Assembly (NCBI RefSeq): GCF_947490415.1
Contig: NZ_CANLGX010000001.1
Span: 992,001-1,056,000, forward strand
Direction of reading: 5' to 3'
Source: an uncultured Eudoraea sp.
Lineage (GTDB): Bacteria > Bacteroidota > Bacteroidia > Flavobacteriales > Flavobacteriaceae
DNA: 64,000 nucleotides
Part shown: positions 10,576 through 19,855 of the stretch, piece by piece
Layout: the number at the start of each line of letters is the position of its first letter
Numbering within the stretch: position 1 is the first letter of the stretch
Position numbers and translations under genes: made by a program
The notes under the pieces: model-generated
What the model was told of the DNA's origin: nothing
Seen by the model: the letters and a program-made list of their open reading frames with translations, nothing else
Databases searched by the model: none

Positions 10576-11652
10576 TTGAAAAAAGAAAATTTTATTAGGG
10601 GAAGAGGAGCACAGCAAAATACTCCAAACAAATTTCTTAAACACATACACGAAATACAGCAAGATTTTCTTGAGTTTTGCAGAAAGGAAGGCGAAGAGGC
10701 CGTACAAAGGAAAACACAATACTTACCTGTTTTCCCTAAAACAATCGTAAATAAAGTTACCAGTCCCGACGTCGGGATGGAATATTCGATGAATCCTTAT
10801 CAGGGCTGTGAACACGGGTGCATATATTGCTATGCCAGAAATACCCATGAATATTGGGGCTTAAGTGCGGGTTTAGATTTTGAACAAAAGATTTTAGTAA
10901 AGAAAGATGCTCCAAGGCTCCTTGAAGCTAAATTAAAAAGTGATAAATGGAAAGCTGCTACCATTGTGCTTTCGGGAAATACAGATTGTTACCAGCCCGC
11001 AGAGCAGGAATTTAAAATAACGAGAGCTTGCCTTGAGGTATTTTTGAGGTACCGCCATCCTGTAGGGATCATCACTAAGAATTCTTTGATTTTAAGGGAT
11101 ATGGACCTGTTAAAGGAATTAAATTATCACGGGTTGATTGGAGTAAATATCTCAATTACTTCGCTTTCAGAAAATACTCGAAGAATTTTAGAACCCAGAA
11201 CAACAACTATTAAAAAACGTCTTGAAACAATTGCCATTTTAGCTGAGAATAAAATCCCGGTTAATGCCATGCTGGCTCCAATTATTCCGGGCATAAACAG
11301 TCATGAAATTATAAATTTGGCAAAGGCGGCTGCTGACCATGGTGCGTCTTCTTTTGCTTATACTATAGTTAGATTGAATGGCGCCATTGGCCTTATTTTT
11401 ACAGATTGGATCAGGAAAGTCATGCCTGATAGGGCAGAAAAGGTATTGGGCCTTATAGCATCATGTCATGGGGGCACATTAAATGATAGTAGATTTGGTT
11501 TGCGAAGCAAGGGCGAAGGCCATATTGCATATCAAATACAAGAAATGGCCAAATTAGCTAAATTGAGATATTACAAAGGAAGATCATTTTCCAAGTTAAA
11601 CAGAGAATTACACGAACAATATAAACAGGGTCAATGGAGGCTATTCACCTAA
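10576..11652 (+). CDS. PA0069-family radical SAM protein (spore photoproduct lyase-like)
   Basis: 358 residues from a TTG start that sits just after a good promoter; no ATG lies in frame nearby. The radical SAM cluster motif is CEHGCIYC, with Cys78, Cys82 and Cys85 (CX3CX2C), and is preceded by MNPYQGCEHGC, typical of the PA0069/Rv2578c family that resembles DNA repair photolyases of the SplB type. The downstream motif LSGNTDCYQPAE fits SAM binding. The molecular function of this family is not established to my knowledge; a 4Fe-4S cluster and S-adenosylmethionine cleavage are expected from the motif. Confidence 0.85.
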   Translation: MKKENFIRGRGAQQNTPNKFLKHIHEIQQDFLEFCRKEGEEAVQRKTQYLPVFPKTIVNKVTSPDVGMEYSMNPYQGCEHGCIYCYARNTHEYWGLSAGLDFEQKILVKKDAPRLLEAKLKSDKWKAATIVLSGNTDCYQPAEQEFKITRACLEVFLRYRHPVGIITKNSLILRDMDLLKELNYHGLIGVNISITSLSENTRRILEPRTTTIKKRLETIAILAENKIPVNAMLAPIIPGINSHEIINLAKAAADHGASSFAYTIVRLNGAIGLIFTDWIRKVMPDRAEKVLGLIASCHGGTLNDSRFGLRSKGEGHIAYQIQEMAKLAKLRYYKGRSFSKLNRELHEQYKQGQWRLFT

Positions 11653-11701
11653 ACCTGGTTTTTGTTGTGTTTTTATTAAAGAAGATAAGAAAAATTACTT
11701 C

Positions 11702-13111
11702 TTAACTAAGTTCCCATCCCTTACGATAAGTCCCCTTTACCCATTCGTTGGCTTTTTCGTAATTAGTAACCCTCATATTCTCACCATCCCATAGTATTTT
11801 GCGTCTCCCCGGATATATAAATCCACGGCCATTTTCATTTGGTTCTTTATACTGAAAAGACTTGATAGCCAGGTTACCCATTAAAACAGCTTCTGTCAAA
11901 GGTCCTGAACGCTTAAAATCCGAGGAAGTCTCAGAGCCATTTAAACAAGCTTCCACCCAATTACTTTGATGCCCACCGGTATCCCCTGCTATTCTTTTCA
12001 AATAAGGTTCAGGTGCATTTATCTGTTGCATCCTCTCAGAAGGTAACAACCGGGCATTTCTGGAATATGTATCACAAACTAAAATTCCTTTGGATCCGTA
12101 AAACACTGTGCCTCCACCAGTATCTCCAATTTTTTCATCATCTTTTAATTCATCAGGCAGATCAGGCATTAAACCCCCATCATACCAGTTTAAGGCAATA
12201 TCACCATGTTCAGCCGTATTAAATTTAAGCCTAACCAAAGAAGAAGAAGGACAGGATTCACTATAATCCGCTTCAATAAAATCACCTACCCAATTAGTAG
12301 TACAGCTAGCTTCAGCCTCTGTAGGATATCCAAGGTCCAGCACTCCAAAAGGAGTTTCCATGATATGACAACCCATATCACCCAATGCTCCGGTTCCAAA
12401 ATCCCACCAGCCTCGCCATTTAAAAGGGAGATAGGAATCATTATAATCACGCATTGCCGCAGGACCCAACCATAAATCCCAATCGAGTCCTTGTGGAATT
12501 GGATCTATTTGGGTAGGTACCGGAACGCCCTGGGGCCAAACGGGCCTGTTCGTCCAGCAATCAACTCTTTCTATTTTGCCAATTACCCCGGATTTTATCC
12601 ATTCTTTCGCCTCCCGGCTTCCATCACTGGAAGCCCCCTGATTACCCATCTGAGTAACAATTCCATTTTCCCGGGCAACTTCTGTCATTAATCGGGCCTC
12701 CCTAATATTGTGGGTTAGTGGTTTTTCTACATAGGCATGTTTTTTTTCGCGCATAAAAGGCAAAGCAATAGTCGCGTGTGTATGATCTGGGGTAGCCACC
12801 ATAATGGCATCTATATCATTTAAATGGTTGTCAAATACCTTTCTGAAATCTTTGTAGCGTTTTGCTTCTGGATATTTATCGTAACTGCTTTTCGCTCTGC
12901 GATCGTCTACATCACATAAAGAAACATACTTTACCTTATTTGTCATATCAAGACCGTTCATAACCCCGGCACCACGGCCACCCACACCAAAGGCTGAGAC
13001 ATATAATGTATCACTGGGGGGCACATGACCTTTCCCTAAAACAAAGCTGGGGACAATTGAAAAAGCAGTAGAAGATGCTGCTACTTTTTTGACAAATATT
13101 CTTCTTTTCAT
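11702..13111 (-). CDS. Tat-exported Gfo/Idh/MocA-family oxidoreductase
   Basis: 469 residues. The N-terminus MKRRIFVKKVAASSTAFSIV is a twin-arginine-like leader, so the folded NAD(P)-containing enzyme is probably exported. A Rossmann fold follows (VSAFGVGGRGAG, about 38-50) with the family motif YVEKPLTHN and a histidine motif in the C-terminal domain (GALGDMGCHIMETP). The family acts on sugars and sugar-like alcohols; exported members are common in sugar-oxidising Bacteroidota. It stands alone, 17 kb from the sugar-oxidation locus at 29-45 kb, and converges with the radical SAM gene. Its substrate cannot be deduced; a role in the same 3-keto sugar chemistry is possible but is inference. Confidence 0.85.
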   Translation of the reverse strand: MKRRIFVKKVAASSTAFSIVPSFVLGKGHVPPSDTLYVSAFGVGGRGAGVMNGLDMTNKVKYVSLCDVDDRRAKSSYDKYPEAKRYKDFRKVFDNHLNDIDAIMVATPDHTHATIALPFMREKKHAYVEKPLTHNIREARLMTEVARENGIVTQMGNQGASSDGSREAKEWIKSGVIGKIERVDCWTNRPVWPQGVPVPTQIDPIPQGLDWDLWLGPAAMRDYNDSYLPFKWRGWWDFGTGALGDMGCHIMETPFGVLDLGYPTEAEASCTTNWVGDFIEADYSESCPSSSLVRLKFNTAEHGDIALNWYDGGLMPDLPDELKDDEKIGDTGGGTVFYGSKGILVCDTYSRNARLLPSERMQQINAPEPYLKRIAGDTGGHQSNWVEACLNGSETSSDFKRSGPLTEAVLMGNLAIKSFQYKEPNENGRGFIYPGRRKILWDGENMRVTNYEKANEWVKGTYRKGWELS

Positions 13112-13226
13112 AGTGGAGTATGATTTTAAAATAAGGACAGAATATACAAAAAAATAGGACGTATCCCTTTAAAGTGAATGTGTTTCGTTAATTCAGATAA
13201 AAGTATGTATTGAAATCAAAATTAGG

Positions 13227-13886
13227 TTATTTTATACCTTCCCATTCCTGATAGAATTGGTCGAGATAACTGAGCATAAATGCATGACGCTTTTCCGCCA
13301 GCTTTTTACCGGTAGACGTATTCATCTTTTCTTTTAAGAGCAGCAATTTTTCATAAAAGTGATTGATTGTAGGGGAATCAGACTTCTTATATTCTTCCTT
13401 GCTCATTGACCTATTTGGGGTAATTTTTGGATTATAAAGTTCCCTGTTTTTAAAACCACCATAGTTAAACGCCCGGGCTATACCTATGGCTCCAATGGCA
13501 TCTAACCTGTCTGCATCCTGTACTATCTGCAATTCAATAGAATTAAAAGGATTATCTGTATTGGAAAAGCTATTCTTAAATGATACAGATTCAATAATTT
13601 TAACAATGTGTTCCCTGCATAATTGATCCACATTGTGTTCTATCAAAAATTCAGAAGCTACCTTAGGACCCACAGTTTCGTCACCATCATGGAATTTGGC
13701 ATCCGCAATATCATGCAATAGTGCCGCCAGTTGAACTACAAATAGATTGGCGTTTTCTTTTTTAGCTATATGTACAGAATTGGCTAAAACCCTTTTTGTA
13801 TGAAACCAATCATGGCCTCCTTCAGCTCCTTTAAACCTTTGTTTGACAAATTTTTTTGTCTTTTTTAAAATGGCCTTCCGGTTCAT
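13227..13886 (-). CDS. HD-domain phosphohydrolase
   Basis: 219 residues, an HD superfamily protein of the YedJ type. Metal-binding residues are visible in order: His29 (HTKRV), the His58-Asp59 pair (LLHDIADAKFHDGDE) and a later Asp in VQDADRLDAIGA. The C-terminal part contains the family segment KLAEKRHAFMLSYL. It probably hydrolyses a phosphomonoester or nucleotide in the cytoplasm, but the substrate is not known. The start codon overlaps the stop of the upstream acyltransferase gene by one base (TAATG), so the two are very likely translationally coupled. Confidence 0.85.
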   Translation of the reverse strand: MNRKAILKKTKKFVKQRFKGAEGGHDWFHTKRVLANSVHIAKKENANLFVVQLAALLHDIADAKFHDGDETVGPKVASEFLIEHNVDQLCREHIVKIIESVSFKNSFSNTDNPFNSIELQIVQDADRLDAIGAIGIARAFNYGGFKNRELYNPKITPNRSMSKEEYKKSDSPTINHFYEKLLLLKEKMNTSTGKKLAEKRHAFMLSYLDQFYQEWEGIK

Positions 13887-14620
13887 TAAAATGAAGTTAC
13901 TCCGTTAGTTATCTCTTGTTCTACCTTATCAATTAATTCATCAGGATTTCCACTATTATTAACCGGCTGATGAATTTTAAAGGTTAAATGTGATCCAATC
14001 CCATATGGAAATTTACCATAACGAAGCATTTTCCATGAATTATTGATACTTATTGGAACAATTAATGCAGAGGGTGCTTGTTTCATAAGGATTTTTAAGC
14101 CCGTTCTTTGAAACTTTTTCGGATGTCCGTTCCGGCTTCTGGTTCCTTCAGGAAAAATAACCGCACTTCTGTTGTATTTTTCAATATACCGACCAAGTTT
14201 GGATATTTCCATCAGGGCCTGTTTGGCATCCTTTCTGTCAATAAGTACAGATCCGCCATGTCTAAGGTTATATGAAACGCTGGGGATGCCTTTCCCCAGT
14301 TCAATTTTGCTCACAAATTTGGGATGATGTGCGCGCATAAACCATATTATAGGAGGGATATCATTCATGCTTTGATGATTTGCAACTATAATAAGGGGCC
14401 TGTCTTTAGGTATTTTGTAGGGATTGGTAAAGGTATATCTGGTTCCCAGAACATGTGTGCATCTTATCAGTGCTAAATTGAGGATACTTACACTTTTTTT
14501 ATGGGCATTATAACCAAAAAGATTGAAGCAAACCCATTGAATGGGATGAAATATTACCAAGACTAATCCAAAAAAGATAAAATATATTACGGTAAGTGGA
14601 TAAGCCAATATTTTTTGCAT
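13886..14620 (-). CDS. PlsC-like 1-acyl-glycerol-3-phosphate acyltransferase
   Basis: 244 residues with an N-terminal membrane helix (about 5-30). The acyltransferase motif NHQSMND places the catalytic dyad at His82 and Asp87 (HX4D), and the glycerophosphate-binding motif FPEGTRSRNG follows 70 or so residues later. These are the defining motifs of the LPLAT/PlsC family, which makes phosphatidate for membrane lipids at the inner membrane. TATTTTTG on the minus strand at 14625-14632 matches TAnnTTTG but lies only 4 bases before the ATG; if used, the transcript would be almost leaderless. It is coupled to the HD hydrolase gene downstream. Confidence 0.88.
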   Translation of the reverse strand: MQKILAYPLTVIYFIFFGLVLVIFHPIQWVCFNLFGYNAHKKSVSILNLALIRCTHVLGTRYTFTNPYKIPKDRPLIIVANHQSMNDIPPIIWFMRAHHPKFVSKIELGKGIPSVSYNLRHGGSVLIDRKDAKQALMEISKLGRYIEKYNRSAVIFPEGTRSRNGHPKKFQRTGLKILMKQAPSALIVPISINNSWKMLRYGKFPYGIGSHLTFKIHQPVNNSGNPDELIDKVEQEITNGVTSF

Positions 14621-14631
14621 GACACAAAAAT

Positions 14632-14661
14632 AAAAAACCGCTTTTATAGAAGCGGTTTTTT
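14632..14661. terminator. Bidirectional intrinsic terminator
   Basis: AACCGCTT (14636-14643) pairs with AAGCGGTT (14650-14657) across a 6-base loop, with an A-run on the left and a T-run on the right, so it has a U-tract in both directions. On the minus strand it would end the bacilliredoxin transcript, whose stop lies about 108 bases away, and insulate the acyltransferase operon. Confidence 0.75.
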
Positions 14662-14768
14662 ACCATTTTTTATGTTATCTAATAAACATTTATTCTAAAT
14701 GAAGTCTTTGAACCTGAATGAAACCTACCATAAATTCCCGGGGATTTATAGAACTGGCACATCTAATG

Positions 14769-15185
14769 TTAGCAGAATTCCTCGTATGCTTGCATTAAGT
14801 TCTCTGAAATCAATTCTGCAGGTCTTCCTTCGATATGATGTCTTTCTATCATATGTACCAATTCCCCATTTTTAAACAAAGCCATACTTGGTGATGAGGG
14901 AGGAAATGGAATCATAAGATTTCTTGCCGCATCTACGGCTTCCGTATCTACACCCGCAAAAACAGTGATAAGATGGTCTGGTTTTTTGCCATTTCCCAGG
15001 CTTAATTTCGCAGCTGGTCTTGCATTCGCAGCAGCACAGCCACATACAGAATTAACAACTACCAAGGTAGTACCTTCCTGTTTTATGGACTTCTCAACTG
15101 CCTCTGCAGTATATAATTCTTCAAATCCGGCTGAAGCCAGGTCTGCTCTCATTGGTCTTACTAATTCTTCAGGATACATAAGCAT
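14769..15185 (-). CDS. BrxA/BrxB-family bacilliredoxin
   Basis: 138 residues, thioredoxin-like fold. The motif VVNSVCGCAAANARPA with Cys48-Gly-Cys50 is the signature of the YphP/YqiW family. These proteins are described as bacilliredoxins that remove bacillithiol from mixed disulfides on proteins. The length matches the family. A minus-strand TATCTTTG promoter element lies 20 bases upstream of the ATG. No bacillithiol synthesis gene is visible in the window. Confidence 0.87.
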   Translation of the reverse strand: MLMYPEELVRPMRADLASAGFEELYTAEAVEKSIKQEGTTLVVVNSVCGCAAANARPAAKLSLGNGKKPDHLITVFAGVDTEAVDAARNLMIPFPPSSPSMALFKNGELVHMIERHHIEGRPAELISENLMQAYEEFC

Positions 15186-15204
15186 TTTTTTATTAAATTA
15201 TTGG

Positions 15205-15212
15205 CAAAGATA
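15205..15212 (-). promoter_or_regulatory. -7 promoter element of the bacilliredoxin gene
   Basis: CAAAGATA on the plus strand reads TATCTTTG on the minus strand, a perfect TAnnTTTG match ending about 20 bases before the ATG. A TTG on the minus strand at 15235-15237 is 22 bases upstream, suitable as the -33 element. Confidence 0.6.
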
Positions 15213-15280
15213 GTGAAATTGTAATATCCTTAACCAAAAGCTTAACCATTCTTTAAGTAAGGGATTCATTCATATTATCC

Positions 15281-15288
15281 TATATTTG
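15281..15288 (+). promoter_or_regulatory. -7 promoter element of the TerB-DnaJ gene
   Basis: TATATTTG is a perfect TAnnTTTG match, 19 bases before the ATG at 15308. I see no clear TTG at -33. Confidence 0.5.
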
Positions 15289-15307
15289 CGCAAATTTTAC
15301 TACTGTT

Positions 15308-16039
15308 ATGATTAGGTGGTTCGCCGCAATTTTGGGTTATTTTCTTTTCCGTTTACCTGGAGCTATTTTGGGCTTTTTAGTTGGGAGTTTTATAGATAAT
15401 TTAAATAGCAGTTCCGGCGGAAGAACAGTCTTTAGTGATTTTACTAGACAGAAGGTGTCCCCGGCAGATTTTGAACTAAACCTCCTTTCGCTTTGTTCTA
15501 TTGTGATTAAAGCAGATGGACAAGTAAATCAGCGAGAATTAGACTATGTCAGACAATACTTTCTAAGCACATACGGAAAGGAAAAAGCGAATGCTATTTT
15601 TAGAACATTTAATGAGGTTATTAAAAATAGAGAGATATCTGCTCAACGCATTTGCACGTACCTGAATCAGCGAACGCGCTATGAAGTGCGGTTGCAATTA
15701 TTGCATTTTCTTTTTGGCATTGCACAGGCCGATGGAGCGGTGAGTAATCTAGAAATTGAAAAAATAAAGGAAATAGCCGGTTACCTGAGGGTGGGAAGCC
15801 ATGATTTTGAAAGTATTAAGGCAATGTTTATAAAGTCTGCAGACAATGCTTACAAGATATTGGAAATAGAAAAGGCGGTTTCAGATGATGAAGTTAAAAA
15901 AGCCTATCGGAAAATGGCCAAAAAGTATCACCCGGATAAGGTGATCACAGATAATGAGGCGATTAAAAAAGGAGCAGAGGAAAAGTTTAAGGAAGTTCAG
16001 AGAGCCTATGAACAGATACAAAAGGAAAGAGGAATTTAA
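15308..16039 (+). CDS. DjlA-like membrane co-chaperone (TerB domain plus J-domain)
   Basis: 243 residues. An N-terminal membrane helix (about 3-30, with GxxxG spacing), a TerB-like helical domain (about 55-165, [20 protein letters not shown]) and a C-terminal J-domain with the HPD tripeptide at about residue 207 (KKYHPDKV). This order matches DjlA, a membrane-anchored DnaJ protein that stimulates DnaK ATPase. The TerB-like region is thought to act in metal or stress sensing in this group. It is followed after 39 bases by a HupE-like membrane protein gene; no functional link is obvious. Confidence 0.85.
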   Translation: MIRWFAAILGYFLFRLPGAILGFLVGSFIDNLNSSSGGRTVFSDFTRQKVSPADFELNLLSLCSIVIKADGQVNQRELDYVRQYFLSTYGKEKANAIFRTFNEVIKNREISAQRICTYLNQRTRYEVRLQLLHFLFGIAQADGAVSNLEIEKIKEIAGYLRVGSHDFESIKAMFIKSADNAYKILEIEKAVSDDEVKKAYRKMAKKYHPDKVITDNEAIKKGAEEKFKEVQRAYEQIQKERGI

Positions 16040-16078
16040 TGAGATTTTGGAACTCTTTTATTTTTAAAAAGAATATTC

Positions 16079-16663
16079 ATGTATGATTTTTGGTTCTATT
16101 GCAAGCTTGGAATTCACCATGTCTTAGATTGGGGAGCTTATGATCATGTGTTATTTCTGACCGCCCTTACGGCTCCTTTTACATTTAAGCACTGGAAGAA
16201 AGTAATTGTATTAGCGACATTATTTACCATCGCTCATTGTCTTTCTTTACTGTTATCTGCCTATTCATTTGTTAAGGTTGACGTCCAGTTAGTTGAATTT
16301 TTAATTCCGTTAACCATATTGTTAACTGCATTGTTTAACATAGTGCGGACTATTGTGTTCCAGGCTAAAAGCAAAGGATACCTGCTTGAATTTGCCACTA
16401 CTTTTTTTGGCTTAATACATGGGTTTGGATTTTCTAATTACTTCAATATGTTAATGAGTGATGAAGATGAAAAGATAGGACCTCTGCTGGGTTTTGCCGG
16501 CGGAATAGAAATTTCGCAGGTCATTGTAATATTTTCAATATTAATACTGGCCTTTATAATGCAAAATAAGCTGGGTATGAAAAGGGTAGTATTCACGGTA
16601 TTATTTTCCTCGATTATAGTATTACTTACAATACCTATGCTGATAAATAGTTGGCTCTGGTAA
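16079..16663 (+). CDS. HupE/UreJ-family membrane protein
   Basis: 194 residues with about five or six membrane helices. Conserved histidines stand in the helix segments LGIHHVLDWGAYDH near the N-terminus, FTIAHCLSLLLS and FGLIHGFGFSNYF, the arrangement seen in HupE/UreJ proteins, which are proposed nickel or cobalt transporters. No hydrogenase, urease or cobalamin gene lies nearby, so the metal is not indicated by context. Flavobacteria often carry one stand-alone copy. Confidence 0.78.
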   Translation: MYDFWFYCKLGIHHVLDWGAYDHVLFLTALTAPFTFKHWKKVIVLATLFTIAHCLSLLLSAYSFVKVDVQLVEFLIPLTILLTALFNIVRTIVFQAKSKGYLLEFATTFFGLIHGFGFSNYFNMLMSDEDEKIGPLLGFAGGIEISQVIVIFSILILAFIMQNKLGMKRVVFTVLFSSIIVLLTIPMLINSWLW

Positions 16664-16763
16664 AAGAATTCATGTATTAAATCAACTTTGGTTTGGAGGA
16701 GAAATGTTTTAACAGATTAGATATACCAGACAACGGTTTTAATTAAAAATTAACCATATAAGG

Positions 16764-16794
16764 TTGTGGGACTTTCCCAAAGCAGGTATCTTAG
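16764..16794 (+). promoter_or_regulatory. Probable promoter of the dCMP deaminase gene
   Basis: TTG at 16764-16766 and TATCTTAG at 16787-16794 (7 of 8 positions of TAnnTTTG) have a 20-base spacer. The predicted transcript start near 16800 lies upstream of both candidate start codons (TTG 16834, GTG 16837). Confidence 0.45.
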
Positions 16795-16833
16795 TGCTTT
16801 ACCTGAATAAAATGGCGCATACAAAGATTCTGT

Positions 16834-17274
16834 TTGGTGAGACAAAGTAAACAGGAAAAATACGATAAAGCTTATTTAAGAATGGCTCATGAATGGGGTA
16901 AATTGTCCTATTGTAAACGCAAACAGGTGGGAGCTATTGTGGTTAAGAACAGGATGATTATCTCAGATGGGTATAATGGTACACCCACGGGATTTGAAAA
17001 TTTTTGTGAGGATGATGAGGGATATACCAAATGGTATGTTTTACATGCGGAAGCTAATGCTCTTTCCAAGGTAGCTGCTTCAACTCAGTCTTGTGAAGGT
17101 GCTACTTTGTATATAACGCTATCACCCTGTCGTGAATGCAGTAAGCTTATTCACCAATCTGGCATAAAACGTGTGGTATATCAAATTGAGTATAAAGATA
17201 ATTCGGGATTAGAATTTCTAAAAAGGGCGGGGGTGGAATTGCAGCACCTTCCTGTTATTGACGGTGCTGTTTAA
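16834..17274 (+). CDS. dCMP/cytidine deaminase family protein
   Basis: 146 residues from TTG at 16834; GTG at 16837 is an equally good start, and no in-frame ATG exists nearby. Zinc-binding motif HAE (His71-Ala-Glu73) and PCREC (Pro98-Cys99 to Cys102) are intact, as are KLSYCKRKQVGAIVVK and SDGYNGTPTG, which are typical of ComEB-like dCMP deaminases. The product would be dUMP for dTMP synthesis. It lies 16 bases before an S41 protease gene, with which it is probably cotranscribed. Confidence 0.85.
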   Translation: MVRQSKQEKYDKAYLRMAHEWGKLSYCKRKQVGAIVVKNRMIISDGYNGTPTGFENFCEDDEGYTKWYVLHAEANALSKVAASTQSCEGATLYITLSPCRECSKLIHQSGIKRVVYQIEYKDNSGLEFLKRAGVELQHLPVIDGAV

Positions 17275-17290
17275 ATTATAATTAGACTAA

Positions 17291-18913
17291 ATGAAGAAAC
17301 GTTATTATATATGGCCAACAATCATAGCCCTGGCTTTGTCGCTCGGAATCTTTGTGGGCGGGAAACTTCACTTTAATGATACTCCAGAGAAATTATTTAC
17401 AACAAATTCTAAAAAAGATAAGCTTAACAGACTTATAGATTATATTGATTATGAGTATGTTGATGACATTAATACGGATAGTATAGTAGATGTTACCGTA
17501 AATAATATTCTGGATAAATTGGATCCTCATTCCGTTTATATTCCCAAAAGTGAAATGACCCGGGTTGCTGAAAATATGAAAGGGGATTTTGTTGGCATAG
17601 GGATAAATTTTTATATGTATAGGGATACTATCACGGTAATACGAACTGTAGAAAAAGGGCCTAGTTTTCTTAAAGGGATTAAGGCAGGAGATCGAATACT
17701 GATGGCAGGAAGTGATACCCTTTATGGCAAGAGATTGCCAAGTGAAGTTATTGTAGATAGATTGAAAGGACAAAATGGTTCGTCAGTTCAACTTCAGGTT
17801 TATCGTAAATCTGAGGATAAACTATTTAAGGTAAATCTTAAGCGAGACCGCATACCAATAAAAAGCGTTCAGGCATATTATATGCTTACCCCTGATATAG
17901 GATATATTAAAATAAACAGATTTGCCGAATCTACCTATAAAGAATTCAACATGGCACTGCGGATATTGCAGCGTCAGGGGGCAAAAAAGCTAACTCTTGA
18001 TTTAAGGGATAATCCTGGAGGTTATCTGGGAATTGCAGAGCAGTTAGCTGACGAATTTTTGCAGGATGGTAAGTTAATTTTATATACTAAAAATAAAAAA
18101 GGGAAAATAGAAAAAACCTTTGCTACAAAAAAGGGTAATTTCGAAGATAAACCGGTCTATGTTCTAATAAACGAACGCTCCGCGTCCGCAAGTGAAATAA
18201 TAGCAGGAGCCCTGCAAGACAACGATATAGGAACAATAGTTGGACGCAGATCTTTTGGCAAAGGATTGGTTCAGCGAGAAATGGAACTGGGCGACGGCTC
18301 AGCCGTTCGCCTGACAGTATCGAGATATTACACACCTACAGGTCGTTCTATTCAAAAGACTTATAAAAATGGAAATAAGGACTATTATCAAAAATTTACA
18401 GATCGCTATCATAACGGAGAGCTGATTTCTGTTGATAGCATCAAAGTAGCAGATTCTTTGAAGTTCACCACTCCTAAGGGGAAGGTGGTTTACGGAGGGG
18501 GCGGCATAATTCCTGATGTTTTCGTGCCAATTGGCAGTAATGAAGAAGAAGCTGTTGAAAGTCTGGAAAGTCTTGGTTTTATGTCCAGGTTTATATTTGA
18601 GCATTTAGAAGAAGACAGAAATAGATATACCAATTATACCGAAGCAGAGTTTCTCCGGGATTTTAATGTGGATGACATAGTTTTTGAAAAATTCGTAGAC
18701 TACTCAATAGATCGAAATATTAAAATTAATTTTTATGATTTTGAAGAGAAGATAAAACTCTATTTGAAAGGTGCTTTGGCAGAGCAATTATTTTCCTCAA
18801 ACCTCAATGCAAAAATAAAGTCAACTTCAGACAGTATGCTACAAAAAGTTCTGGAATTGGATCTACCCACAATTCATCCAAAAGAAAAAAAGCAGATTGA
18901 ATTCAACAACTAA
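17291..18913 (+). CDS. S41-family C-terminal processing protease
   Basis: 540 residues with an N-terminal signal anchor (about 5-25). A PDZ domain occupies about 95-180 (VGIGINFY, GIKAGDRILMAG). The peptidase domain follows, with catalytic Ser299 in NERSASASEI and Lys324 in RSFGKGLVQ, 25 residues apart as in Tsp. DLRDNPGGY is also present. The C-terminal extension beyond residue 430 is typical of Bacteroidota homologues. It acts in the periplasm, cutting proteins near their C-termini. The stop codon overlaps that of the small convergent gene by four bases. Confidence 0.9.
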   Translation: MKKRYYIWPTIIALALSLGIFVGGKLHFNDTPEKLFTTNSKKDKLNRLIDYIDYEYVDDINTDSIVDVTVNNILDKLDPHSVYIPKSEMTRVAENMKGDFVGIGINFYMYRDTITVIRTVEKGPSFLKGIKAGDRILMAGSDTLYGKRLPSEVIVDRLKGQNGSSVQLQVYRKSEDKLFKVNLKRDRIPIKSVQAYYMLTPDIGYIKINRFAESTYKEFNMALRILQRQGAKKLTLDLRDNPGGYLGIAEQLADEFLQDGKLILYTKNKKGKIEKTFATKKGNFEDKPVYVLINERSASASEIIAGALQDNDIGTIVGRRSFGKGLVQREMELGDGSAVRLTVSRYYTPTGRSIQKTYKNGNKDYYQKFTDRYHNGELISVDSIKVADSLKFTTPKGKVVYGGGGIIPDVFVPIGSNEEEAVESLESLGFMSRFIFEHLEEDRNRYTNYTEAEFLRDFNVDDIVFEKFVDYSIDRNIKINFYDFEEKIKLYLKGALAEQLFSSNLNAKIKSTSDSMLQKVLELDLPTIHPKEKKQIEFNN

Positions 18914-19113
18914 TTATCCTCTATTTTTTTTTGAATTTTTTTGGAAGTCAGATATATTAACAGCAGTAAAATTGCGCATAGAGAGGCCACAATCCCAATT
19001 AAAGCAACAACACTATTTCCTTTCAGGGGCTCATCAAAATCAATAAGAGTAACATTGTAAGTAATAAGTACAAGCGCCAGGATTATAAGTACAATAGATA
19101 ATGTTTTATTCAT
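18910..19113 (-). CDS. Small two-helix membrane protein
   Basis: 67 residues with two predicted membrane helices (about 5-22 and 35-57) and a charged C-terminal tail (SKKIQKKIEDN). Unknown function. It is supported as real by its compact membrane-protein design and by the way its stop (TAG) interlocks with the stop of the S41 protease gene in the four bases CTAA. The MarC gene lies upstream on the same strand, 47 bases away, so cotranscription is likely. Confidence 0.6.
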   Translation of the reverse strand: MNKTLSIVLIILALVLITYNVTLIDFDEPLKGNSVVALIGIVASLCAILLLLIYLTSKKIQKKIEDN

Positions 19114-19160
19114 TTTAGTTGTTTCTAGTTTTTCACCCCGTTTCCTCTCAATAATCTATT

Positions 19161-19733
19161 CTAAAATAGTTGGTTAATATTTGAAGTAAATAACTTAACT
19201 GCTATAGCTAATAAGATTACTCCAAAAACTTTCCGAATTATATTAATCCCGTTCTTTCCAAGTATCCTTTCAATTGCCTTTGACGATTTTAGAACTATAT
19301 AAACAAAAATAATATTTATAATAATAGCCACAATAATGTTCTCTACATGAAATTCTGCCCTTAAAGAAAGGAGAGCGGTCATAGTACCTGCACCGGCAAT
19401 AAGAGGAAAGGCAATGGGAACTATAGAAGCACTTTCAGGCGCATCATCTTTATAAAGTGCTATCCCCAAAATCATTTCAATGGCTAAAAAAAACAAAACA
19501 AAGGCACCGGCCACCGCAAATGAATTTACATCTATCCCTATTAGCTTTAGAATTTCCTCGCCAATAAATAGAAAAGCTATCATAATACAAGCTGCTACAA
19601 TAGTGGCTTTCCCTGATTGTATATGACCCACTTTATTTCGAAGACTGATAATTATAGGGACGCTGCCTACTATATCTATTACGGCAAAAAGGATCATACT
19701 TGCCGAGGCTATTTCTCTTAAGTTAAAATTCAT
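19161..19733 (-). CDS. MarC-family integral membrane protein
   Basis: 190 residues with about six membrane helices. The N-terminal segment FAVIDIVGSVPIIISLRNKV and the central AFPLIAGAGTMTALLSL match the MarC/UPF0056 family. The family's function is unresolved; an early link to multiple antibiotic resistance was withdrawn. A minus-strand TAAATTTG element stands 26 bases before the ATG. Confidence 0.85.
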   Translation of the reverse strand: MNFNLREIASASMILFAVIDIVGSVPIIISLRNKVGHIQSGKATIVAACIMIAFLFIGEEILKLIGIDVNSFAVAGAFVLFFLAIEMILGIALYKDDAPESASIVPIAFPLIAGAGTMTALLSLRAEFHVENIIVAIIINIIFVYIVLKSSKAIERILGKNGINIIRKVFGVILLAIAVKLFTSNINQLF

Positions 19734-19758
19734 TGGACTATTGAATTAAATAAGCTGG

Positions 19759-19766
19759 CAAATTTA
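19759..19766 (-). promoter_or_regulatory. -7 promoter element of the marC-like gene
   Basis: CAAATTTA on the plus strand is TAAATTTG on the minus strand, a perfect TAnnTTTG match. No convincing TTG at -33 is visible. Confidence 0.45.
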
Positions 19767-19855
19767 CGCATACCAAAGGTTTTTAGATCACAGAAGTACA
19801 AATATTTTATATATGTAAATTTCAATAATTACCTTTACGATCTTAATTTTACAGG

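Noticed and set aside
15231-15256. CTTAACCA repeated twice upstream of the TerB-DnaJ gene, like a Pho box
   Set aside because: The copies are 12 bases apart, not 11, only two are present, and the flanking genes have no phosphate role.
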